Part shown: positions 45,160 to 55,542 of the stretch, one piece after another
How positions within the stretch are numbered: position 1 is the first letter of the stretch
How the letters are laid out: each line of letters starts with the position of its first letter
Source of the DNA: Limonium bicolor
Lineage: Eukaryota > Streptophyta > Magnoliopsida > Caryophyllales > Plumbaginaceae
NCBI GenBank assembly: GCA_023374045.1
Contig: CM041776.1
Location: 319,325,925 to 319,389,924, forward strand
Reading direction: 5' to 3'
DNA: 64,000 bases
The notes under the pieces: generated by a model
Database searches by the model: none
Seen by the model: the letters and a program-made list of their open reading frames with translations, nothing else
What the model was told of the DNA's origin: nothing
Made by a program: the position numbers and the translations under genes

Positions 45160-47905
45160 GGCATAATGATATACTAGAGAAGCTATGGAAAAATTTGAGT
45201 AGAAACCAAGTGTTTAAAGTGTTCTAGTGAATTACTATGACCTGGAGTTGTCTAGGAGGAATTAGAAGTCTAATGGGAGTGATAATCACCTTTAAACTAC
45301 AAGGGAAGGATTCCTAAGATTAATGTGAAGTTTGAGGAAAATGTTGTGAGATGTTAAGAGATTGTCTAGTAATGAATTAATAAGTATAACCCTTATAGTA
45401 ATGGGTGGACTTGGGTGATGGAGGTGAAAACTGTAGGAGAATGTTGTAAATTGTCAAGGGAATGACTAAGAATGTATAAGAGTGTATAACCATGAGAATG
45501 GTGAGTAAATTGAGTAAAGGAGATGTAAATGTTTAAGAGGAATTTAGAATGGTCAAGTTGAAGGAGTAAAGATGTGTACAAGGCTAAGTAATTGTGTGGT
45601 TGGGTGAGGAACAATGTTAAGGTGTTAGGAGGATTGCTAGAATTGCATAGGTATGTACAGGTTCAGGAATGATGAGTAGTAAGTGTAAAAGAGAGGAAAT
45701 TGTGCATGGAGATACAATATAACTTTGGGAACTTTGAGAAGTTTGAGTTAAGGAGATGAAGATGATTAATAATGTGTTAGGTGTGGTCAAGGGGTTGTAT
45801 GGAAACATTTGGGAAAGTTAAAATTGTAAGAAAAATGTATATTTTGGAAATTTGAGAAACTAAGTGCAAGTGTTAAGAAATTAGTAAGAATTGGAGTACA
45901 ATGATCAAGGAGTTGAGTATGAGATTGGTGGATGAGTTAGAAGGTTTTTAAAGTGCCAAAATAAAGTTGGAACATACTAGGACACTTGTGGAAAAGATTG
46001 GAGTAAAATAAGCACTTTGGGAAATGGTTCTGCAGTGGACCGACCCTATCTGGGTCGATCGAGCAAAAATGTCAAAACCGGATGTCTCTACATCCAACCG
46101 ACCCAGGGTGGGTCGGTCGGCCTTATATATATATAAAAAAAGAGAAAGAAAATGTGGCATTAGTAGTAAACCATTGAGAGAGTAATGATGGTGAGACTTA
46201 TATTCATATAAGGACCCAAGAAATAATGAGAAGTAAAATGACTTAAGTGGTTAAGTTTAAACTACAATGACTTAGACGTTATTAATCGGAAACCATTACT
46301 GATGAATGAGTTAGGTTAATTAAAAGAGAATTAACCACCCGATTGGATGAATGTTTTAGGGTTTGAGTATTTGGACTCCGGAGGAGAATAGGCAACCGAA
46401 CGACCAACGGTGAACGGTATGGTTTTCTTGCAGTCTGTTTGCTATCGGTTTACACCGGCTTGTGTGTTTATTTGTTTTCTGGATGTTACGACCTTGTAAG
46501 ATTAAAAGCATGAAAAAAGTTTACAGTTATTGTTTTATTGTGGCGTGTATGTTCCGTTACCGTCTAAACTCGAATACGTGCTAACCCGTTAGCTAACCAA
46601 CGTTAGGATCACGTAAGAGAACGGTATACGGTTTTTAACATCCCAACTTACGGAACGTTCTAACTACCGCTATCCGTGTGTTAATTGTGAACTGTATTGT
46701 TTTAATGTATATTACCTCCCTTGTGTGCCTAACTGGGCTTGAACACTTACAGTTTGAATGATATGTTAATTCCATACATGGAACTTCTAACAAGTGTATA
46801 ATCGGGGGGTGAGGAATCCGGGTGTCCGGTCACGCGTGTATGTACGGGAGTCGATATCTGGATCAGTTACGACTCTCTCTATGTTTTGGATTGTTTTTCT
46901 TCTTGGAATGCAATCTCCCAAGAGTCTAATGAATGGCTTTCCTAACTTGACTTAAGTTCAGGGCTAGGGGGAATTTGTGTATGGTGTGTTTGGATCACTA
47001 TATCCAACCCATCTTGGGGTAAGTTAAACGTTCAATAAACCGAACGGTAATAAGTTATGTAGCGAGCTTAACATGAGAATGAGAGTATTCTCTAGGCTCA
47101 CTCAATTTGGCTGACTTTTATTTGCTTCGTTTCCTCAAGCGATTCGTTCCTATTTATGTTGTTGCTATACTTATGTATGTTGTTTGTTAAAATGAACCCC
47201 ATGTCATTATGAGAATTAGTTGCGTGTATCCCGGTAGCCGACGGCCTACACGTTAATCATACCAGCCAAGGGTTGTTGAGCGCTTCGGGGCACCATATTT
47301 TATTGCAGGCTGAAAACTGAAGAAGCGGAGCCGCATTAGCTTCGGAGTAAAGAGAATTACTTTGGTTATTTTGGATAGTAAACCCGAGATGCGCCTGTGC
47401 ACTCGTGGTCGCATATTGGATGGGATTGGAATAGAGTGGTGATTTTAGTACATTAACACTCGGTACAGTTGGAATGTAAATTGTATTTGTTTTGTATAGA
47501 AATGAAACGCGATTGGAATGTGTAAACGCTCAGGAATCTGGTCCATCAGACCGATACAATGTTTAAGTATTAGCCTTGTTAGCCACGTGGGTGGTTAACG
47601 GCGTGTAACACCGCTCCTGTTGATTAGTGATTACGTTGTACTTTCCACTGCGATTAATGGATAAGTGTAGAGTTTGTAGTTGGGGTGTTACAATTCTTCA
47701 CTCTTCTGTCACGATAATTTTGCAACCTTAACTAGTGAACAAGGAAATTCATGCTCTGTGCCATTCTTCTTCTCTACACTCACTATAATTTTGCAACCTA
47801 ACTGGTAAACAAGAAATTTACATGCTCATGCGCCATAATTCACTCTTTGCTCACGGTAATTTTTCAACCCAAACTAGTGAACAATGAATATTCATGCTCT
47901 GCGCC

Positions 47906-48077
47906 CCGGGGCGGAGCCAGAAATATAAGTGGAGGGGGGCAAAGATAGAATTATAAAAAGTTAGGGGGTCTTTTATTAAATTTTTCTAAAAAAATTTTTT
48001 ACACTATAATTTTATGTAATTAAACAAAGTTATGGGGTGTTTTGCTTCCTTCATACCACCCTTGTCTCCGCCACTAG
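47906..48077. mobile_element. Small hAT-like MITE (GGGGCGGAGCCA type)
   Basis: 172 bp, starting ccggggcggagccagaaat and ending tgtctccgccactag, imperfect inverted ends of the CAGGGGCGGAGCCA type. It is flanked by ctgcgcc at 47899-47905 and 48078-48084. It sits within a unit of the minisatellite. Confidence 0.75.
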
Positions 48078-48446
48078 CTGCGCCATTCTTCATTCTCTTC
48101 ACTCCCGGTAATTTTGCAAGCTAAACTGACGAACAAAGGAACATACATGCCCTACGCCATTGTTCTCTTCATTGATGGTAATTTTGCAACCCTAACCGGC
48201 AAACATGGAACATACATGCTCTGCACGTCTATTTACTCTCTTCACTCATGTTAATTTTGCAACCTTAACACGAACAAGGAATAAAAAAATACCGAGTGAA
48301 CGGGTTCACCCGTTTCACCCGTGGGTGACAGGTGTTACATAACGAGTGACAGATTGGATACAGATGGAGCAGATGAAGTCAGGTCACGGGTGTAGGTGAT
48401 GGTCCACCCAACCTAAACCCGAACTATTGTCATCCTTAACCCCTGG

Positions 48447-48609
48447 AGTAAGAGACCAGTTTAGGACCATTGGTAAGCGTTCCTGTCCGGACCCTTTGTT
48501 ATTTCAGATGGGAACAATCTTGAGTCAATCCTAACTTAACTCCACTAAAGTAACATTTTTAAATTAATGATATTATATATGTTAATTTTTTATATAATTT
48601 ATAGCTAAT
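48447..48609. other. Short unassigned spacer
   Basis: No gene or repeat recognised between the hAT-like element and the next TIR element. Confidence 0.4.
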
Positions 48610-50109
48610 GGCTGCGTTCGGCATGGTATAATTGTGGTAGTTTTGTGGTTGTTTTGGTTGGTTGTTTTGTGGTAGTTTTGCTGGTTGTTTTGTGCTGGTT
48701 GTTTTGTGGCTGTTTTGAAAACTAGTGTTCGGCAGGCGGTGATTTCTTCTGGGTGTTTTGAATAAGTTAGTTTTGTGCAGTGCGTTTACCGTTTTCATTG
48801 TTACAATTTAAAATTTTATATTACATTTTAAAACAATTTTTTGTTAATAAAGTTAAAATATATGTAGATATTCAATTATAGCCTTTAATTATTAATATTC
48901 TTTATTAATATTTTAGTGACAATTAATTTATAATATGTATACATATTAATTTATAAATAAATTTTTTACATATATTGAAAAAATAAAGAAATAAACCATT
49001 GTATTTTTAGCAAATATTAGATGTTATATATAAAAATGTAATTTTATGGATTATATATTAGTATTTAATATAACATTTCATATGTATTAATACTTAAGAT
49101 TATTTTAATATTTAATGGAATCAATAATATCATTGAAATGAAATAGCAATTCTTTAAATAATAAAATAATTGACTGTAAGCGAATATATATAGATATCAC
49201 TTATTATTTTATTATTATATATTGTTTAATTGTTGATAAAATATTTATTTTAAACATAAATTTGTAGTTAAAACAATATATTCTATTCAATTAAATATTA
49301 CTTAATGAAATTCAAAAACATAAATTTAAATTTAATACTGGATATGCCAAGAAATGAAAAATAACATATATTAGCATATTAAATTATTTTTTAATTATTT
49401 AGCACGGTATAAAACATATAATAACTTTGATATACTGACAAACTATAATAGTTTGTACAAACAGTTTTGTAATTAATTATTACTTAGGAAGTTGAATACA
49501 TATTTCTGAAATATACTACAAATATTTTGTACTCTAATAATTTTTATATAATCAAAATTTTACATCATAATTTTTATTAGTTTGCTCTTTTCCTTGTAGA
49601 ATATTTTATTAGAATTGATAGATAGTAATAGTTTTAAGAGACTATTTATCCGTATCTGAATAAACAATTTAGAAAAACACTACTAATTTAAAACTATTGT
49701 TCTATATTATTTTTATTAATTTATAATTTAGTATACCAATCTTATAAAAAAACTAAAAATAAAAAGGGAAAATAAACTAATTTATAATATATTAATCTAT
49801 ATATTTCGATTTTAATTTAATTTTGTGTCAAATTTAATATATAATATCATTTTTAAAATGTAATTATAAATATTGAAAATTTAAATTAATTTATTTAAAA
49901 TTAATTAATATTATTAAAATATTCTTGCCCCTAATTACAGTTTTCTGGCTTCGCCTCTGTTTACGGTATTCACATAATTGTTGGTTGTTTTGTGGTTGTT
50001 CTGTGCTGGTATATTTGTGGCTGTTTTGAAAATTGTTGTTCGGAGGTGACGGTTTGACATTTTTTGATCAAAAATGCCAAACTCAAAAATGCCATGTCTG
50101 AACGCATCC
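48610..50109. mobile_element. AT-rich TIR transposon (GGCTGCGTTCGGCATGG ends)
   Basis: Left end GGCTGCGTTCGGCATGG; right end, inverted, GGATGCGTTCAGACATGG. Both are flanked by AAT (48607-48609 and 50110-50112). Subterminal zones repeat tggttgttttgtggttgttttg (48650-48715 and 49980-50035). The 1.2-kb core is extremely AT-rich and non-coding. The ends recall the G-rich TIRs of PIF/Harbinger-type MITEs, but AAT is not their usual TWA target, so superfamily is left open. Confidence 0.68.
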
Positions 50110-50112
50110 AAT

Positions 50113-50470
50113 ATGTAATATTTTTCAAATTATAATATAAATGAACACTTGTAAAAAAATATAATCTTACATATCATGAAGAGATAATAATTTATTTAAT
50201 TTTTGGACTTCCACTAATCACATGATTTATATAATCATATGTTATATATCAAGCCGACATATTTTTGTGTTATTTAAATCCTGATCGTGTTGCAATTACA
50301 CTACTTGTTCCAAATACTATGTTCTTTCGATGTCCTGTTGCCATTTTTATAGATAATAATTAAATGTGGCAAAATACCACTAAATACTTTGTTAGCAAAT
50401 CATATTAAAAGATTTTGACTTCTGTCAAAATCATGGACAGTATTAATAAAGTAATATAAAATTATAAGAC
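50113..50470. other. AT-rich spacer, nothing recognised
   Basis: No open frame with a motif and no clear repeat. Confidence 0.4.
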
Positions 50471-51960
50471 AAAAAAGCTGTCTGGATAAAAAGTTTCGCC
50501 AATCCCAGGCTGCACAAGCCCGGCTCGTTCAGATCCCAGCCCGCCTAGTTCCCTAACCCCACTCTGTCGTCTGTCCTGGGCAGCGTGTCGATTGTGCAGA
50601 CCCATCCGCCATATTTGGTGCGCTCCAGTCTGGTTTGTCGGTCTATTCAGCAGCTGTAGTCTAGTTGGCAGTCCAGTCAATTGCTGACTGGATTACTTTT
50701 TATTATATTAACTTTAAAATAGTTGTAACTTTGAAAATATAAGTCCAAAATGTAAAAAATTATATCATTATTTATCTAAATTTAAACCTTCAAAACAAGA
50801 CCAATCATATATATTGTTTTAGATATTTTAAAATTTATATTAAATACATGTATATATCCATATATATCAATGAGACTTATAATTCATAGCATCATTTTAG
50901 TATCATCGAAAACAGATAACATCATTTTAGTGTATCATACTATCAGTTTTAATGAATCATAATATCAAAATTAATGAATCATATCTTCATTTTAGTGTAT
51001 CATCACAAACATATAAGAATAAAATTTTTTAACACAATAAACACCACAAAATAATATTTGGTGTATGAAAAATACACGATTCACCATATAGGTTTAAAAT
51101 CACTATACAACAAAATAATACACTACTAAACAATAATGATTTTTTATCGGTTTCGTTGTTTGTTCTAATTCATCACTATTAGTTAAAGAATCATAATATC
51201 AATTTTAATGAATCATAATATCAAAATTAATGAATCATATCGTCATTTTAGTGTATCATCGCACACAGATAAGAATAAAAAAATTACACAATAATACACC
51301 CAAAATAATATTTGGTATGTATGAAAATACACGATTCACCATATAAGGTTTAAAATACACCATACAACAATAATAATACACTACAAAACAATAATGATTT
51401 TATCGGGTCTGAAATTTATTATCTAATTCACCCTTTATTAGTTAATAAATCATAATAACAATTTAATGGATCCTAATATCAAACTAATGAATCAAAACAT
51501 CTTTTTAATGTATTCATAACATGTAAAAATAATATCTTTTTAAAGTTGTTAAAACATCTTCATGACTGGTCTTATTTTGAAGAGCTTGAATTTAGATGAA
51601 CAGTGATATAATTTTTTAAATTTTGGATTTATATTTTAAAAGTTATAATCATTCAAAGTTTTATCATTACTTATATGACACCTAAACAATCCAGTCAGCG
51701 CTGACTGGGATTGCCATATACTACTGCCGCAGCACGTATTAGGTATGGGTGCGCCGCAGCCTCTAATTTGCCGTCCTGGGTCGGTCCTACCGACAGCATC
51801 ACCAGACTAATTAATGATTCGAACAATCCGGTCCCAGATTAGTCCCAATTACTGATAACAAGAATTGAGTCCGCCTTTGACCGGGCTGGTCTCATAAAGT
51901 CTCTGGCCAGACCAGCCCAGTGACCGCCACTATTAGAAAGCTCAAATTTAGCAATGTCGA
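50471..51960. mobile_element. Composite foldback element: AT-rich core between GC-rich arms
   Basis: The core 50700-51680 has imperfect inverted arms of about 110 bases (50715-50825 and 51565-51670; e.g. aagtccaaaatgtaaaaaattatat against its inverted counterpart). The core contains a ~256-bp tandem duplication. It is bordered by GC-rich blocks (50500-50690 and 51695-51950) that meet the core at palindromic sequences: near-perfect CCAGTCAATTGCTGACTGG at about 50672 and perfect CCAGTCAGCGCTGACTGG at about 51692. No coding sequence is recognised. Outer limits are uncertain. Confidence 0.5.
50940..51440. repeat. ~256-bp tandem duplication in the foldback core
   Basis: aatatcaaaattaatgaatcatat begins at 50961 and again at 51217. 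Each copy goes on through tagtgtatcatc, atatttggt, acacgattcaccatata and aacaataatgatttt. Small indels separate the copies. Confidence 0.75.
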
Positions 51961-52109
51961 ATCACCTTCCGTTGCTAGTTGCTACGACTCCTTTCTTCTG
52001 CATGCCTCTCTCCAGATTGATCCCCAGCATCGTCTCAAGTTAGTTTTATTGGAAATTTGATGAGATTATATTTTTGGCTAAAATATTTATAAAATATCAG
52101 TAAAAATTT
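51961..52109. other. Short unassigned spacer
   Basis: A 30-codon open frame starts with ATG at about 51956, but nothing supports it as a gene. Confidence 0.3.
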
Positions 52110-53550
52110 ATGAAATATTATTATATTATTGATCAGAAATAAAAAAATTAAAAATATCACTATTTTAAAACAGACTTTAAAGCCATAATATAAATATTAA
52201 AAAATTCATAAAAAATTCAAAATACTATAAAAATATAAACAAATATGAAAATATATATAAAATATTATAAAATAAATAAAAAAATATATTAAAATATCAT
52301 AAAACATTGAAAAAGTAAATATTTCTTTGATGTTTTTCAAAATTATTTAATATCATAAAAATTATACAGTTTTAAACACATTATTTATACCGACTAATTA
52401 TCATAATATATATCGATTAATTATTATAATACATTTTTTAATTTTGTTCTACCGATTTTAGTAATTTATATCAATTAATTACAATAATTTATACTAATTA
52501 ATTACTATAATTTTAACATGCATTTTAAAATTATTTATTCAAAATAAATTATTTTAATTTTTTATTAATAAAAAATATATTAAATATCATAAAACATTGA
52601 AAAAGTAAATATTTCTTTGATGTTTTTCAAAATTATTTAATACCATAAAAAATATACGTTTTAAACACATAATTTATACCGACTAATTATCATAATATAT
52701 ATCGATTAATTATTATAATACATTTTTAATTTTTTCTACCAATTTAATTAATTTATATCAATTAATTACAATAATTTATACTAATTAATTACTATAATTT
52801 TAACATGCATTTTTAAATTATTTATTCAAAATAAATTATTTTAATTTTTTTATTAATATTTGGAAAATTATTATTTTTTAATTTATATGTAGATGACTTT
52901 ATGACATAATATAATTTATTTCGTACCAATTTTTCTACCAATTAAGCACCATAACTAGTTCCAATTAATTACCCTAAATTTAATCATACATTTTCAAATT
53001 ATCTTTTCTTTTATCAATTTAAATTATTTATTCGAAATAAATTATATTATGTCATAAAGTCATCTACAAAATAGAATATAAAGTATAAAAACCCAAATTT
53101 AAATTAAACATTAAAAATTTTTATTTTGAATAAATAATTTAAATTGGTAGAATTTTTTTAAAAATGTATGGTAAAGTTATGGTAATTAATTGATATAAAA
53201 TATGGTACTATATTGGTCTAAATTTGTAGAAAAATTAGTATAAATTATGTGTTTAAAAATCTATATTCTTTTTTATGGTACTAAATAATTTTGAACAAAA
53301 TCTAAGAAATATTTACCTTTTTCAATGTTTTATGATATTTTAGTATATTTTTTCTATTTTTATAATTTTTTTATTTTTTAATATGTTCTTATAGTTATCT
53401 ATATTTTTATAATATTGGAATTTTTTGTTAATTTTAGTGAATTTTTTAATACTTAGGAGTATTTTGTGAACTTTAAAAATACTTTGTTAACTAGTAAGGG
53501 TATTTTTATCTTTTTTACTTCTGGTCAATGATATAGTGGTATACCCTAAA
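52110..53550. mobile_element. Long-inverted-repeat (foldback/MULE-like) element with a duplicated arm segment
   Basis: The right half read inverted (from gaccagaagtaaaaaagat at about 53528) follows the left half (from gatcagaaataaaaaaatt at about 52132) for several hundred bases, including atcataaaacattgaaaaag and tatttctt blocks. The left arm has a tandem duplication: 52282-52567 is repeated at 52568-52850 with few differences. The central joint carries attatgtcataaagtcatctac and its inverse (52893-52915 and 53045-53066). It has no coding capacity. Fragments of the family lie at 26285-26885. Confidence 0.7.
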
Positions 53551-54054
53551 GTACCTTCCATACAAACAAGCAAACTCAAAGCTGAACAAAGCATTTCCTT
53601 AACTTCTTCAATGCATAGCTCACATGACTCTTATGAGAGCAAGAAACACCCTGCTGGTAAGCAAGAGAGCAATCAAGGAGATAAGCAGATTTAACCGAGA
53701 AAGCACTTGTTTTTGTTTCTCCCCAGCACCAATCAACCCCATAATTGTGGTTACTCAGCACTGTGTTAAGAATAAGTGATGCATCTTCCGCATAAAATCA
53801 ATTCCGAACATGAGCCGCATTCCAACTTTTGTCAACAACGTTTGAAAGCTAAGACACACACCCTTTATTGTGAACCTCATCAGGCATATACGGATATACC
53901 AATCCCAAGGTCTATCACCCTTCTTTGCTAAAAGCTACCGATCCATAATCATGATATCTCTTCTATCCCCACCACTCTTCGTGATCCTTCTATAATTAAG
54001 TATAAAGATCCACACAAAGAGCGTCATATAAGGCTTGGTTTCACACTCAGCTAT

Positions 54055-54251
54055 TGTTAGTATGTATCTAGGGGTTATTATGTAATCTTCTAGATTGTAA
54101 CTAGGTCTCCTTTATATGTAAAGTTACCGTTACTTATCTTAGTATATATAACTACATACTCTCTGTAATCCACATATACTACATACTGATATACACGAGC
54201 ACTTTGCTCTTTAGTAATAAAACAAATCAAAGGTTCTCTTGGTTTCTCACA
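54055..54251 (+). repeat. 5' LTR of Copia-2
   Basis: 197 bp, TGTTAGTATG to TTTCTCACA. TATA-like sequences (tttatatgt near 54110, tatatataac near 54143) and an aataaaa signal near 54215 are present. Confidence 0.95.
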
Positions 54252-54263
54252 TGGCATCAGAGC
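54252..54263 (+). other. Primer-binding site of Copia-2
   Basis: TGGCATCAGAGC differs by one base from the usual initiator-methionine tRNA complement TGGTATCAGAGC and abuts the 5' LTR end. Confidence 0.9.
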
Positions 54264-54348
54264 GAGTGTAAACCAAGAGTTACGATTTCCTCTTTTTCTC
54301 CCTCTGTTTCTTTCACAAATCACACAAATTTTCTTTCAATCTCCAAGA

Positions 54349-55542
54349 ATGGATGATAAAGATACAGAAGAAGAAACTCCCAACAACCCTGAGACGAAAA
54401 CCGGACAGAGCAAAGGAAAGCAACAAGAAAAGTCGACTGAAAATATTGCAGCTACCGAAGAATTATACATACATGCTTCGGATTTTCCGGGTATGCAATT
54501 GGCGCACAAGTTCAACAGAGTAGGGTTCTTCGAATGGAAACAGAATTTCCTTGTCGGGTTAGTCTCAAAATCGAAATTAGGGTTCCTCACCGGCACCATC
54601 AAAATGGAGGATTACCAAGGCGCCAGAAGGAATGCGTAGAAGAAGGCTAACGGGATGGTCATGGGTTGGTTATTTACTACCCTAGATGACAAAATTCGAA
54701 AATCTGTCATCTTCCTTCCGACGGCAGCCAAGATCTGGGCTAATCTTTGTCGCCGATTCGACCATTCAAATGGTACCCGGCTTTACACAATTAGGCAAGA
54801 AACAAGAAAAGTCCAACAAAACGACGATGATCTCAACACATATTATACAAGGTGGATTAGTCTTTGGAACGAATACGAACAGATTACAAATTATCCAGTA
54901 TGCTCTTGTGGTGCTTCTTCAGAGCTCTTGAAGATAACTGAAAACGAAAGAGTAATGGATTTCTTGATGGGTCTACATCCGATGTTTCATGCAATGCGCA
55001 TCTCCATTCTTACGATGTCGCCACTTCCTGATGTTGAGAAAGTATACGCAATGGCTGTTCAAGAAGAAGACCACAAGAATAATCAGAATAAAAAAGCGGG
55101 TGAAGATAGTGGGATTATATTTCAAGCTTCAACTAATCGAAATCAAAACATCTCCCAAACTCAAGCACACCAAACTTCCGCAAGCAGAACTCAGCCTGTT
55201 TCGAAAAGGGGAAACCCTAACTCTATTCGAACTGACGATAATAGGCAAAAATGTGCAAAATGCAAGAAATTTGGTCACTCGTATGATGATTGCTTTTGGG
55301 TGACGGGCAAATTTCCAAACAATTGGAAGCAAGGAAAAGACAAAAAATGTCTAGCAGGAACCCTAATGCCGCAATATTCCACAAATCAAGATTCATCTGG
55401 TGAATCCCCGGTTCCTAGTTTCAGTCGACAACAGCTAGAAGGAATTAAAGGATTTCTCCAAAATCAAACAAGCGAAGTTGCTGGCCTGTCTCAACAGCAA
55501 CTCATTGGATTAGCTGCGTACTCCAAAATGAAAGAGAAATAG
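54349..55542 (+). pseudogene. Copia-2 gag
   Basis: ATG at 54349 starts a frame that runs to 55542 with one internal stop (TAG at 54637-54639). Motifs: FPGMQLAHKF and KSKLGFLTG in the N-terminal Copia gag domain; LYTIRQETRKVQQNDDDL and CSCGASSELL in the core; FLMGLHPMFH; and the CX2CX4HX4C zinc knuckle (CAKCKKFGHSYDDC, about 55255-55296) followed by a Gln/Ser-rich tail. The frame ends at TAG 55540-55542, beyond which pol lies one frame back. It would package element RNA if read through; as it stands it is interrupted. Confidence 0.9.

Larger units (their letters stand above)
30956..47692 (+). mobile_element. Long-LTR family, solo LTR copy L1 (4.3 kb net), itself interrupted
   Basis: Begins TGAAATACCCC and ends GGGGTGTTACA, with TSD ATTCT at 30951-30955 and 47693-47697. 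The left part (30956-32726) and right part (45165-47692) correspond in order to the solo LTR at 9119-13168. Examples are the first 120 bases, the exon-like leader (31540-32260), the GC-rich inverted module (46030-46125 with GGTCGGTC), the ttaggttaatt block (46310) and the terminal palindrome plus CACGTG (47537-47589). No gag or pol is seen in these parts. A 27-bp triplication (aagggcctaagagccatgtc) lies at 32535-32595. Confidence 0.8.
30550..48285. repeat. Minisatellite of ~70-75-bp units inside the hAT-like element (two halves)
   Basis: Each unit contains CATGCTCTGCGCCATTCTTC, then ACTCACGGTAATTTTGCAACC and a (a/g)cgaacaagg motif. I count about twelve units by the aattttgcaac anchor: near 30580, 30632, 30702, 30770, 30840, 30903 in the left half and 47712, 47786, 47858, 48108, 48178, 48250 in the right half. 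The halves are separated by the long-LTR insertion, which landed inside a unit (TSD ATTCT). Confidence 0.82.
30338..48438. mobile_element. hAT-like non-autonomous element carrying a minisatellite, split by a 16.7-kb insertion
   Basis: The left end TAGGGATGGCAATGGGTCGG (30338) and the right end, inverted, TAAGGATGACAATAGTTCGG (48438) are imperfect terminal inverted repeats. Flanks gtccctgg (30330-30337) and acccctgg (48439-48446) agree at 6 of 8 bases, as for an old 8-bp hAT TSD. Subterminal blocks are rich in GGGTGA/TCACCC. The interior is a tandem array of ~70-75-base units. Removing the insertion at 30956-47692 and the small element at 47906-48077 leaves about 1.2 kb. Confidence 0.72.

Noticed and set aside
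41505..45177. Two nearly identical short open frames starting MVGSLGPNQVHSQLRA
   Set aside because: They are the same non-coding LTR segment present twice (41488-41693 and 44954-45159), not a duplicated gene.
50462..50680. GC-rich minus-strand open frame of 72 codons
   Set aside because: It lies in the GC-rich arm of a foldback-like element and shows no protein motif.
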